Assembly (NCBI GenBank): GCA_963969495.1
Contig: OZ018317.1
Coordinates: 30,586,503 to 30,650,502, forward strand
Direction of reading: 5' to 3'
DNA from: Ceratothoa steindachneri
Lineage: Eukaryota > Arthropoda > Malacostraca > Isopoda > Cymothoidae
DNA length: 64,000 nt
Made by a program: the position numbers and the translations under genes. Position 1 is the first letter of the stretch. Each line of letters begins with the position of its first letter. Below, piece after piece: positions 20,747 to 29,544 of this stretch. The notes beneath the pieces were generated by a model. That model was not told the DNA's origin. It did no database searches and worked only from the letters and a program-made list of their open reading frames with translations.

Positions 20747-23700
20747 ACCCTCACAACTCTATAAGGTCCATCAAACTTCTCACTCATCTTTAATACATTC
20801 AACCTACCCTTCACTTCTTTCACCTTCAATACTTTTGTACCTAATTCAAATGAACAGAACCTTTCATGCGCCTCACGCCATACACTCTGCTCACTTTCAC
20901 TCAAACGAAACCTATCTTTCACTCGCCTTTCAAAATTCATCACAAACTGACATGGGGACATTCCAGTTGCACTATGCACAGTTGAATTATACGCCCACAA
21001 CACTCTCCCCAGACACACATCCCAGTCGTTCACTGTCATACTCATCATTCTCAACATCTCACACAAGGTTCTTATAGTCCGTTCAGCCAATCCATTTGAA
21101 GACGGTACATACGGAGTTGTTCTCACATGCTCCACACCATTCTCTCTCAACATTTGCTCAAACACTTCCCCTACAAATTCAGGCCCATTATCACTCAGAC
21201 ATCTTCTAGGCTTCCATACACACATAGGAAAAAACAACTGCTCAACCACACGCGCAACAGTCACACTCCTTTTATCTCTCACAGGCGCTGCATACACAAA
21301 CTTACTTTTATGGTCAACCATCACAACCATACCAACATTCCCAGCACTCGTACGCGGCAAAGACACACAATCAATCACTACCAATTCAAACGGTTCTTTC
21401 GCATCAACTTTCAACATCGGTGGTTTCACTTGCACACCTTGCACCTTTCGCTTCTGACACCTTTCACACGTAGTTGCAACATCATTCACAACAGTTCTCA
21501 GAAACGGGTGGAACACATGCTCCTTCATACACTCCCACAGCTTAAACTTACCCATATGTCCATAATTATCATGCACAACCTTCACCAGACCAATCATACC
21601 AACTAAGGACATCACAGGTACATACATATCATCACTACCCTTCACATGCCTCACAAAATATACAACATCCATACAAACAACAAAATCCTTAGCATACCTT
21701 TTAAAATCACTTAAACACTCTGGCCATTCATTCAAATCAACACGCATCATTACACACCTCTTCAACTCACTAACAAAAGGACACATCTCTTGCATCTCTA
21801 GAATATCATCATCACTTAAAATCTCATTCTCATCATCCATGACCAACTCAATCATACCGCAAAACTTGACAACATTCTTTGCACACTCATTCAACTTCAT
21901 CACCTCACATTCACCTTTCATAAGACAATCCTTATCAGCATCCAAAGACAAATCATTTAATCTCATAAAGTCTACACCAAGCAAGAAACAACAAGGCATT
22001 TGCTCACCTTTCAGAATCACAAAGTCATGCTTCACATTCACACCATTACCCAAACTCACTTTCAGACTAACCTGTTCCCATGCCACTATCATGCCATTCC
22101 CTAATCCACTTATCCGTAACTTCACAGGTTTATGCTCGCAACATATAAACTCTTCATACTTACTCAGAATATTCTCATTCACTAAAGACACTTGCGCTCC
22201 AGTATCAATCAAACCACAGAACAACCTTTCACTAACTTTCACTCTCGCTTCCATCATATCAGGTCCACCATGTTCGCAATACACAGAAGTAACAAGCACA
22301 CCAACATCAGCACTGATATCCACACTGTCATTAACTCCCATATCATCACTCAACACACGACGCTCATCTTCATCCAGACAATCATTCTTCTCTCTTATAT
22401 ACGAACACTTTTCAATCACCCAATTGTAGTGCACACTGCTCAAACATTGCAGATGTACCACATTAGGATTCAAACCCTTCATCTTCTCATCCTTGTACAC
22501 AATCGGCCTCTCACCACCAAAGTGCACATAAACAATCACTCCATACAAACGACTCACTACAATCAACACTTCCTGAAATGGCGGGACCCCTTGCATACAC
22601 ATCGCTCTCAATTCTTTCATGAAGTTCCGCACCTTTGCCATACCAATGCTTTCAGGCTTACTACACACTTCATTCATTACCTCCTTCCTTAAATCATCTA
22701 CACTATCGGGCACTCTCACATCTACTCCATCACTCTTCAAATCTTGCAAACCATTCCATACACTCTCAAACAAGGAATCACCACCACCCTTACTCTCTTT
22801 TCCATTCATAATTCCTTTCGGCAAATACTCAGGATCACTCACTCCACACACATTTTCATCATTCGTACCAGGATACCTTGACATCAAATCAGCCACTCCA
22901 TTCTGTTCACCAGGCACATATTCAATCACATAGTCAAAGTCACTCAAATCTTCCAAAGTCCTTGCAATCCTACTATCAGCCCACTTCATACGCTGCAGAT
23001 ACACAAGAGGTTGATGATCGGTTTTTATCACAAACCTCACACTATACAAAAATGGACGCAACACTTTCAAACAATATCTTATCGCAGCCAGCTCTCGTTC
23101 CACAGTCGAATACTTTCGTTCTGCAACATTCATAGCCTTGGATACATACCCAATTATTCGCCTGACATTCTCTCCATTCAAACGCTGCTCTTGCATCAGA
23201 AAACCTCCCATACAATACCCACTCGCATCTGTATACAATTCAAGCATTTTAGCATTTACACTATAATCTGGGTAAGCCAATTCAACATCTTCAGCCGCTG
23301 CCTCTTTCAGTCTCTCATACGCCTCATTCATCTTATCATTCCACTTGACAACCGTACTACCTTTCTTGCCCATCCACTCAGTCAGAGGCTTACTCACACC
23401 AGAACAATCACGTATAAACTTTCGCTGGAACTCAATCAAACCCCAAAATGACTTCAGTTGCTTCACAGTCACCGGTTTAGGAAACATTCGCACCTTCTCA
23501 ACATACTTCGATGATTTACGCAATCCATTCTCACTCACCATATGCCCAAGGAATTCCACTTCTTTCGCAAACCATTCACACTTCGCCACTTTCACCTTCA
23601 CACCAACACTCTCCAACGTTCTCAACACATCATTCACCAATCTCATATGCTCCTCAAAAGTCTCAGTCATAATCAAAATATCACCTATAAACGCAATCAC

Positions 23701-25191
23701 ATTCTTACTCGCAAACTTACTCAACACAACATTCATTGCCCGCTGGAAGGCTCCGGGAGCATTAGCCAACCCAAAGCTGAGGTTCCGGAACTGGTAATGC
23801 CTCTTTGAGGAAGAGAAGGCAGTTACTGGCCGGCTCTCCTCAGCAATGAGCATCTGGTAATACCCCCGTACCAGATCCAGCTTCGTAAACCACTCCATCC
23901 CATGCATACTATACACACACTCAGATACCACACACATCGGAAACCTTTCTTTCACAGTCCTTTCATTCACCTTTCGATAATCCACACACAGACGCAATCT
24001 TCCATCCGGCTTACGTACAGGTACAATTGGACTATTCCATGCACTCTCACTCTCCTCAATCACCCCCAATTGCTCCAATTCCAAACACTGCTCCTCAATC
24101 TCTTCAGCAACCGGACGTGGGAAATGCCTCGGCCGCTGATAGATTGGGGAGTCCTCCTTCAGGACAATCTTGAATTCCGGGAGCTTTGCAACCCCGAAAT
24201 CCAGATCACCCTTACTGAGGGCTCCCTTTCGCTCAAATATCATTCGATACACATCCTCCCTTTCATACTCAGTCAAACATCCATCCAATTTCACCATGTC
24301 CTTCACCTCATTATACATCCATTCACATGTCTTTTCATTCGCAACATTCACCCTGATATCCGTACTATCATCCATACCTACCTCATTGACAGTGGAGAGG
24401 TGGCCCAGTACATCTCCGACTTGGATTCCCCTCACCTGCCCTTTCACACTGGGGTCTGCCTGCACACATACAAAAGGATCATTCATTCTCATCAAGCCAT
24501 CAAACACACAAGCAACATGCCTTACCTTATAACACGCATCCTTTCCATCCAATATCACAGTGTTCTCACTCACATTCAAACTAACATCCTTACTCCAACT
24601 CACTTTAACAGACACCCTTTCACCCTTCACAAGCCTTACATTCTCCATAGCAGTCACCTCAATATCAGTAAACACACTCCTCAAAACGCTACCATCTTTC
24701 CCTACATACAACTTATACACCCCATTTTTACCAATCTTTCTCTCAATCTGATCACTCGCAGGATGCACAACCATACGATTCATTTTCATAAAATCATAGC
24801 CCAAAATCACACCATACTCACTACTCACCTTATCAATCACAGAAAATTCACATTCATTCATCATCATACCATGCATTCGAACAGGTGACCTTATCATTCC
24901 AATCACAGGCACTCTCCTATTACCAATACCTACTAAACTACCCTTGCACTCAGACAGGAGGGCTTTCTCGCTAAACTTGCCATACACATCTTTATACACC
25001 AAGCTCGCCTTGCATCCAGAATCTATTAAAGCCAAACACTCAATTCCATTCAACTCCACCTTCACACTCAGACACTCATACTTCCTACCAGACAGCACTT
25101 TCACACTAGACAGACTTACCAACACATTACTCACACTCATGCACCCAGAGGATACTTCAGCAGGTACCCTCTTACCATTCAGTTTCCCGCT
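20701..25191 (-). CDS. pol: Gypsy Pol polyprotein: PR, RT, RNase H, OTU-like, second PR, integrase
   Basis: A single open frame of 1,479 codons from the first Met (25140); the frame opens upstream at about 25191 and is reached by -1 frameshifting from gag. Numbering from that Met: protease DSG 40-42 with ILGYDFM 112-118; RT about 320-540 with LDL near 421-423, FGLANAPGAFQ, and FIGD at 484-487 where YxDD is expected; RNase H about 595-755 with YTDAS and KTDHQPL. An OTU-like domain follows at about 785-910, with GGGDSLF and HYNW 904-907. A second aspartic protease-like domain is at about 945-1075, with DTG 979-981 and FLLGVDFM 1052-1059. The integrase has an HHCC finger (HDNYGH, CERC 1225-1228), D1257, D1317 and E1353 (35 residues apart) and a GPY/F end. 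The Gly in the RT box should abolish polymerase activity. No stop is present. Confidence 0.93.
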   Translation of the reverse strand, partial: SGKLNGKRVPAEVSSGCMSVSNVLVSLSSVKVLSGRKYECLSVKVELNGIECLALIDSGCKASLVYKDVYGKFSEKALLSECKGSLVGIGNRRVPVIGMIRSPVRMHGMMMNECEFSVIDKVSSEYGVILGYDFMKMNRMVVHPASDQIERKIGKNGVYKLYVGKDGSVLRSVFTDIEVTAMENVRLVKGERVSVKVSWSKDVSLNVSENTVILDGKDACYKVRHVACVFDGLMRMNDPFVCVQADPSVKGQVRGIQVGDVLGHLSTVNEVGMDDSTDIRVNVANEKTCEWMYNEVKDMVKLDGCLTEYEREDVYRMIFERKGALSKGDLDFGVAKLPEFKIVLKEDSPIYQRPRHFPRPVAEEIEEQCLELEQLGVIEESESAWNSPIVPVRKPDGRLRLCVDYRKVNERTVKERFPMCVVSECVYSMHGMEWFTKLDLVRGYYQMLIAEESRPVTAFSSSKRHYQFRNLSFGLANAPGAFQRAMNVVLSKFASKNVIAFIGDILIMTETFEEHMRLVNDVLRTLESVGVKVKVAKCEWFAKEVEFLGHMVSENGLRKSSKYVEKVRMFPKPVTVKQLKSFWGLIEFQRKFIRDCSGVSKPLTEWMGKKGSTVVKWNDKMNEAYERLKEAAAEDVELAYPDYSVNAKMLELYTDASGYCMGGFLMQEQRLNGENVRRIIGYVSKAMNVAERKYSTVERELAAIRYCLKVLRPFLYSVRFVIKTDHQPLVYLQRMKWADSRIARTLEDLSDFDYVIEYVPGEQNGVADLMSRYPGTNDENVCGVSDPEYLPKGIMNGKESKGGGDSLFESVWNGLQDLKSDGVDVRVPDSVDDLRKEVMNEVCSKPESIGMAKVRNFMKELRAMCMQGVPPFQEVLIVVSRLYGVIVYVHFGGERPIVYKDEKMKGLNPNVVHLQCLSSVHYNWVIEKCSYIREKNDCLDEDERRVLSDDMGVNDSVDISADVGVLVTSVYCEHGGPDMMEARVKVSERLFCGLIDTGAQVSLVNENILSKYEEFICCEHKPVKLRISGLGNGMIVAWEQVSLKVSLGNGVNVKHDFVILKGEQMPCCFLLGVDFMRLNDLSLDADKDCLMKGECEVMKLNECAKNVVKFCGMIELVMDDENEILSDDDILEMQEMCPFVSELKRCVMMRVDLNEWPECLSDFKRYAKDFVVCMDVVYFVRHVKGSDDMYVPVMSLVGMIGLVKVVHDNYGHMGKFKLWECMKEHVFHPFLRTVVNDVATTCERCQKRKVQGVQVKPPMLKVDAKEPFELVVIDCVSLPRTSAGNVGMVVMVDHKSKFVYAAPVRDKRSVTVARVVEQLFFPMCVWKPRRCLSDNGPEFVGEVFEQMLRENGVEHVRTTPYVPSSNGLAERTIRTLCEMLRMMSMTVNDWDVCLGRVLWAYNSTVHSATGMSPCQFVMNFERRVKDRFRLSESEQSVWREAHERFCSFELGTKVLKVKEVKGRLNVLKMSEKFDGPYRVVRVWENGVTYVLESLTA
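21916..22308 (-). other. Second retroviral-type aspartic protease-like domain within Pol
   Basis: Residues about 945-1075 of Pol. It has the three hallmarks of the fold. FCGLIDTGAQVSLV carries the catalytic D-T-G, ISGLGNG is a flap-like Gly turn, and FLLGVDFMRLN carries the hydrophobic-hydrophobic-Gly motif. The Pol N terminus has the equivalent set (LALIDSGCKASLV, VGIGNR, VILGYDFMKMN), and the two are alike enough to suggest duplication. Retroviral proteases work as dimers, so a second domain could change processing, or act as a non-catalytic spacer. It lies between the OTU-like domain and integrase, an unusual place. Confidence 0.8.
22411..22788 (-). other. OTU-like (ovarian tumour family) domain within Pol
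   Basis: Residues about 785-910 of Pol. OTU cysteine proteases remove ubiquitin; the fold begins D-G-x-C-L-F and ends with a catalytic H in H-Y-(D/N). Here GGGDSLFESVWNGL aligns with the start, with Ser (789, codon TCC at 22774-22776) where Cys is expected. DDLRKEVMNEV matches the next helix, then FQEVLIVVSRLYGVIVYVH matches the E-L-x-A-L-x-x-L-x-x-x-I-x-V segment. NVVHLQCLSSVHYNWVIEK matches the end. It is therefore probably inactive as a cysteine protease in this copy. OTU domains are known in some retroelements; the call rests on motifs seen by eye. Confidence 0.7.
25147..25188 (-). promoter_or_regulatory. -1 ribosomal frameshift site between gag and pol
   Basis: On the minus strand the heptamer GGGAAAC (25188-25182) is phased G|GGA|AAC in the gag frame and is followed at once by the gag stop TGA (25181-25179). 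Slipping back one base gives GGG AAA CTG, which is the pol frame. After a 9-nt spacer, AGAGGGTAC (25172-25164) can pair with GTATCCTCT (25155-25147) across an 8-nt loop: nine pairs including one G-U. This is the classic layout of retroviral -1 frameshifting. Confidence 0.88.
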
Positions 25192-26888
25192 TCAGACTTT
25201 CCATTCACACCTTGCGCTCTCAGTCTAATCCAACACTTTTCACTTGAATGTCCTTCCATCGCACAATAGCTACATACATTCCTCTGGTCACGACACATCC
25301 TTGCATAATGACCAGCCTTTCCACAATTACCACATGCATATTTCATACTTTCCCCACCAGTTGCTCCACCATTCAACCTCGGACAATCTTTCTTCAAATG
25401 GCCTATTTCTTTACACTCGAAGCACTCTTTCACACTTTCCTGGCAATCCTTTATCATATGCCCTTTCTTACCACACCCAAAACATGCACCAGATGTCCAC
25501 CTACATTCTGCCAACATATGACCTTTCCTTCCACACCGACGACATTCCACAATCTTTCTCACACCATTCGGTCTCTCATTTGCTGGGACATACCTCGGTT
25601 TCTCTCTCATATATCCGTTCCCACGCTTGAAATTCATCTGCCCCCTTCCATTCGACCACCCTCCATTTGCCCATCCATTCTGCCGGCCCAGGAAGTTTGA
25701 CATCACTCCAGCTGGTGCAGCCTTCAGGGCATCCCTGTAGCTGACAAACTGCTGGGGTGGATGAAAGCTCCTGGGCTTCTTACCCCCAACATTCACACTG
25801 TACCATCCATCCTCTTCTAGATCGCTTTCATCATCAAATCGTCCATCTTCTAACAGTTCCAACACATCCTCCCACATCAACCGTTCACCTGTCAGTCTCA
25901 CTCTCTCCTTTCTCTTTCCACTCAGCCATTCACTCACCTTTCGCGGGATCGTGTCCAAAAACTTCCTCATGAGTGGTTTACATTCATTTACATCATCATC
26001 ACCATACCTCGTTCTTGCCATACTCTCAAGCCTATGTGCATACATATTCACACTTTCACTCTTCCCAATTCAAGCCTTCTCAAATTCATTCACCCTCTTA
26101 TACTTCACACTCTCTCTCATTCGTTTCACCTGCCCAATCAATCTCTTCTTCACTACATCGTACTTTGGCTCTCCCACACTCGTTATCACTCGCAAGAACT
26201 CCAACACTTTCCCATCCAAACAATCTCCCAGAACACTCACCCAGTGACCCTTGTTCTGCGGGTACTTGAGCTTGCAGTACCGCTCAAAATCCCCGAAGAA
26301 CTCATCCATACTCTTTCCCCCATGCAATCTAAACTTATCAATCCTTGGCACTTCCCTAATCAAAATTCCTTTCCCCACATTCACTTCACTCTCCGAAGAT
26401 CTACTCTCGGTCTCACTCATTCCAATCATATTGTCACTCTCTCCCTCATCTGAGTATAGCGAATCCACACTCTTCCCTCTCGCCTTCCTATCCTTAACCT
26501 TAGAACCATGCTTACTTCCTCTCTTACTTTCCACTCTCTTCCATTCACCCCCTTTCCTACCACTCACAGTATCTTCTTTAGACTCAACCCTACTGCCATC
26601 CATTCCATTTAGCGGAGTCCCTTCAGTAGGAGCAGGGGTCAGGGTTGTAGGTCCTGGGACTGATCCAGCCCCTGTCATCATGTTATACAGGTCCTGCATC
26701 CGTCGGTCCGTCTGATCCTGTCGGTCTCCCATTTCCTTCTTCATCTTATCAGTCTTTTCATTCATCCCTTTTATTTTATTCTCCATTCCCTCCATCATTC
26801 CCCGCAACATTTCACACTCCTCTTCTTTCTTTCTCAACTCCAGTCTCAATCGCACTACTTCTTCATTCAACGTTTCCGCTACAGCCAT
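25179..26888 (-). pseudogene. gag: Gypsy Gag with five CCHC knuckles, one in-frame stop
   Basis: Gag builds the particle and packages element RNA. From the Met at 26888 (an earlier in-frame Met lies at 26930) there are 272 codons, a TGA at 26070-26072, then 296 more codons in the same frame. Residues about 8-65 look like a coiled coil rich in Glu, Lys and Met. A Ser/Lys-rich linker follows, then a capsid-like region around FRLHGGKSMDEFFGDFERYC. The C terminus has five C-x2-C-x4-H-x4-C knuckles (CRRCGRKGHMLAEC, CFGCGKKGHMIKDC, CFECKEIGHLKKDC, CGNCGKAGHYARMC, CSYCAMEGHSSEKC) between about 25233 and 25548. The single TGA is probably a recent mutation. The gag stop at 25179 sits on the frameshift site. 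Confidence 0.9.
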
Positions 26889-27004
26889 TGTTCCCAAGTT
26901 AGTAAAAAGATAGGAGAAGGGAAAAATCAATCAAACTACTTGTCACACTAATTGGGTATGGACTGCAATCCAATCCAGTCACGCTCCCAGTTTCGAAGTC
27001 TCAC

Positions 27005-27022
27005 GTCCCTATTCGGGCGCCA
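27005..27022 (-). promoter_or_regulatory. Primer-binding site, tRNA-Lys type
   Basis: On the minus strand TGGCGCCCGAATAGGGAC starts 2 nt inside the 5' LTR. It differs at one base from the site complementary to the 3' end of tRNA-Lys(TTT) as used by several retroviruses (established knowledge), so minus-strand synthesis is likely primed by that tRNA. Confidence 0.8.
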
Positions 27023-27024
27023 AA

Positions 27025-27877
27025 TGTAGCGGGCCGAAAATAGATCTCTAATCCCAATTGATAATCGATCCAACCCGCTTCCTACACTGTCCGGACGTGA
27101 GAAATCGAGGGAGAATAAAACGGATTGTATATACAGTCCCTTTACTTACAAAAAAAATACAATGATAGTTACAGTTTATATTTACAAAATTTTATATTTA
27201 CTAGGGAAGTGTGCACACTTCAAAATGAGGCTAAATTCCCCAATCAAAATAACGATACCAAACGAGAATCTTATAACGGGCGGATACAACAATTTACGTA
27301 AATTCTACACAAAACAAAAAAAAACACAACCACAACCGAACGAAAAGGGGACACGCGCTATGACTTGCTGGAGGTGGGTGGTAGTTGGTTAACTAGAAGG
27401 AGGCAGGATTGTCAACGAAGGCTTGTATGGCGGTTCAGGTGGTTAGAGACACGGAAGCCCTCCTCTCAGGTCTGGGTGGAGCACTCTTCTATAGAACCCC
27501 TCTTGCTGCCAGTCCACACTTCCACTCTCTCTTTCCAGAATATGACGCTTTGATAAAAGTTAATTTAAACAAAGAACTATCTTATTATAGTGATATTTCA
27601 AAATTAGCTATTATCTTTCCAGAATAACGCTTTGATAAAAGATTAATTTAAACAAAGTACAATCTTATTATAGTGATATTTCAAAATTAGCTATTATCTT
27701 TCCAGAATAACGCCTGGAAAGAAAGAAAAACATGGTAATCATTTTATACATGAATTAAACAAAAATAAAACAAACCCATTCCCATTCACACACATTCTTA
27801 CAGAGGGAGGGAGAGGGTACTGAGAAAAGGGGTGGGAGAATGGCCCTTTTACACACACTCACATTCGCCCCACCACA
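27025..27877 (-). repeat. 5' LTR of the Gypsy element
   Basis: An 853-bp repeat, TGTAGCGGGC to CCACCACA in + orientation, pairing with 18941-19794. As the element is read leftward, this LTR should hold the promoter. Confidence 0.95.
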
Positions 27878-28040
27878 CCGTGACTTTTGCCCTAGTAGGC
27901 AGATGTCAGATGGGCTCTCAAAAAAAAAATTGCTTGTGAGCATGCTAGTTAAAGGACCATTCATGAGGTGACTTTGCTCAGTATTTTTCCTTCATTTTTT
28001 GGTTTATCTGTTGAGACCAAAAGCTATCCAGGTTATTGTG

Positions 28041-28720
28041 ATGACCACGTCTAATCTGAATTTAACCGATTTGCTTACGCAATTGGACAAATCAGAAGAT
28101 GTTGAATGGTTCAATAAGTTTGAATTGGTGGTTAAGTTGAAGAATTTAAAAGAGTTGGAGAATATGGCTCCACCTTTCTTACTGGTAGTGCATTTTCTGT
28201 TTATAGTGAATTGAGTGACAGTGTTAAGAAAATTGTTACTCGGATCAAATTAGTCCTTATGAAGGCTTTTGCTGTCGATCCTTTTCACACATATGAGCAG
28301 TTTCCAAAATGGGTTTGGCATGATGAACCGGTTGATGTTTTCTTAAGAAAACATCAATGTGGTTAGTTCATTTAGTTGATATTCAATCTAATAAATTGTT
28401 GATGAGGGTGTTTATTGTGGGATTACCATCTGTGGTATCATGTGAACTTAGAGCCATGTTGAATGTTGAAACTATTGCATTGTCTGAAATTTTGAGGAGC
28501 AAGGTTGCTTATGGCATAGCTTGTAGAAAGGCCAATAGTAGCAGTTGCTTCTGAGAAAATTGGAAGTGGTCCTACGATTCAGAGTAAAATTAGTGCAACT
28601 AATCATCGATATTATTGGTGTGGTGGACTTCACCTAATGAGGATTTGTCCAGATGCTACCAAAAAAACTCTTTTGTTGGAGTGGTGGTGAGGGAGAGACT
28701 AATAAGGTGGATGTAGCTAT
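28041..28720 (+). pseudogene. mag-like Gag remnant
   Basis: The open start (ATG 28041) reads DVEWFNKFELVVKLKNL, then after a frame change GSAFSVYSELSD, DPFHTYEQF and DEPVDVFLRKH. These follow the line found in Gag of mag-type Ty3/Gypsy elements (W-x-x-K-F-E, D-G-x-A-F-x-x-Y, E-x-V-D-V-x-L). A CCHC-like knuckle (YWCGGLHLMRICPD) lies at about 28612-28655, with its first Cys lost. Several frameshifts and stops. No protease or RT follows before the second LTR. Confidence 0.65.
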
Positions 28721-28806
28721 GCCATTTCTGGTTCGCCCTGTTCAACAATGGTGGCCCCCAGCATGGATGCAGGATTATGTTGGTTGATAATGAGATCATA
28801 GGGGTG

Positions 28807-29180
28807 TGTGGTGTGGTGCGCATGATGAGAGGATTTTATTTTGGGACAGGTAGGAAGTCAGCTTTTTTTGCGGGAGACAGTCATTGACAGAGCATTGTGA
28901 GAAAAGGTCATCAGTTGTGTTAGTTGCTGTTGTCGATCATCCAGTGAGTATCATATGTTTATATATTTAGTTAGCATATTCTGTTGTTCAGTTTTAGTTA
29001 TTTTACCATGTTATTTATGTTGTGCATATGTCATTTGTATTTTTTGTTCAGTTTAGTTGTTTTTTTTATTCAGTTTAGTAGAGATATTTTTTTTGTGAGC
29101 ACATTGGTTAAAGGACCATTCACAAAGTGAATTCACTCAGTATTTTTTCTTTATTTTGTGGTTTATCTATTAAGACCAGA
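28807..29180 (+). repeat. Right LTR of the mag-like element
   Basis: It starts TGTGGTGTGGTGCGCATGAT and ends near 'ttaagaccaga'. It matches the interrupted left LTR. The bases just upstream ('gagatcatagggg') form a weak polypurine tract, which fits + orientation. Confidence 0.75.
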
Positions 29181-29189
29181 GAAAAATAA

Positions 29190-29420
29190 ATTGTGCAGTT
29201 ATAATATAGAAACAACAACAATAATATACCTAATATATACAATTACAAGAAAATTCCTTCTTCCAAAATCTGCACCCACAGGAATGAGATCAGAACATCA
29301 CCAATCTACAACCATATCAATATTACAATATTTAATTTGCCCCAATACAACTAAAAAAATTATCTATTTCATAGCTAAATTCTCTATTATCTCTTCCCAT
29401 GTTAATTAATAACTTTTGTG
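29190..29420 (-). mobile_element. CR1-like LINE 3' scrap
   Basis: The segment 'gcacccacaggaatgagatcagaacatcacc' is a close relative of 4800-4840, the 3' region of the minus-strand CR1-like copy, and is in the same orientation. Nothing coding is left. Confidence 0.45.
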
Positions 29421-29544
29421 CTCAACCTAATAATTTTTTAAGTCACTCTGCTTTTAAAAGTTAGGTACTCTAAACTTCTTTTACTACAGCTGCCAATTTT
29501 CTGCCATCAGCAAAAATTTATAGTTTGCTATTTACACCCTTTCC

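Larger units (their letters stand above)
18941..27877 (-). mobile_element. Ty3/Gypsy LTR retrotransposon with OTU-like and second protease domains in Pol
   Basis: An 8.9-kb element on the minus strand: 5' LTR 27025-27877, primer-binding site, gag, frameshift site, pol, a third ORF, polypurine tract, 3' LTR 18941-19794. The two LTRs differ at only a handful of positions by eye, so the insertion is recent. The integrase follows RNase H and carries a GPY/F-like C terminus (KFDGPYRVV), placing it in Ty3/Gypsy. The 4 bases next to the LTRs (TAGT left, CCGT right) do not match as a target duplication. The copy is defective, with stops in gag and ORF3 and a changed RT active-site box. Confidence 0.95.
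17888..27933 (+). mobile_element. 5'-truncated LINE inserted in the mag-like LTR, itself split by the Gypsy element
   Basis: The LINE begins at the start of the RNase H region ('tggagcacgcttcg') and ends with the family 3' block and an A-run (27921-27929). It is flanked by the 10-bp duplication TTGTGAGCAT at 17878-17887 and 27934-27943. Its own sequence amounts to about 1.1 kb: 17888-18940 and 27878-27933. The interruption lies within the 3' UTR block, between 'gcgtgagta' and 'gacttttgccc'. The truncated 5' end plus A-tail plus target duplication is the standard result of target-primed reverse transcription. Confidence 0.85.
17617..29180 (+). mobile_element. Short mag-like LTR retrotransposon, split by a nested LINE plus Gypsy element
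   Basis: Two related LTRs frame about 780 bp of internal sequence. The first LTR is 17617-17887 continued at 27934-28019, the second is about 28807-29180. Both start TGTGGTGTGG with 'gcatgatgagag' close behind, and both end with 'gttaaaggaccattca' then 'ggtttatct' and 'agacca'. The interior keeps only a gag-like segment, so this is an internally deleted or non-autonomous copy. The word GAAAA at 17612-17616 and 29181-29185 could be the target duplication if the LTR ends 'ccaga'. The first LTR was cut by the LINE at 17888-27933. Confidence 0.75.

Noticed and set aside
20703..26715. Many open + strand segments across the Gypsy element (for example 23902-24888)
   Set aside because: They are His/Ser/Thr-rich antisense shadows of gag and pol, with no domain of their own.
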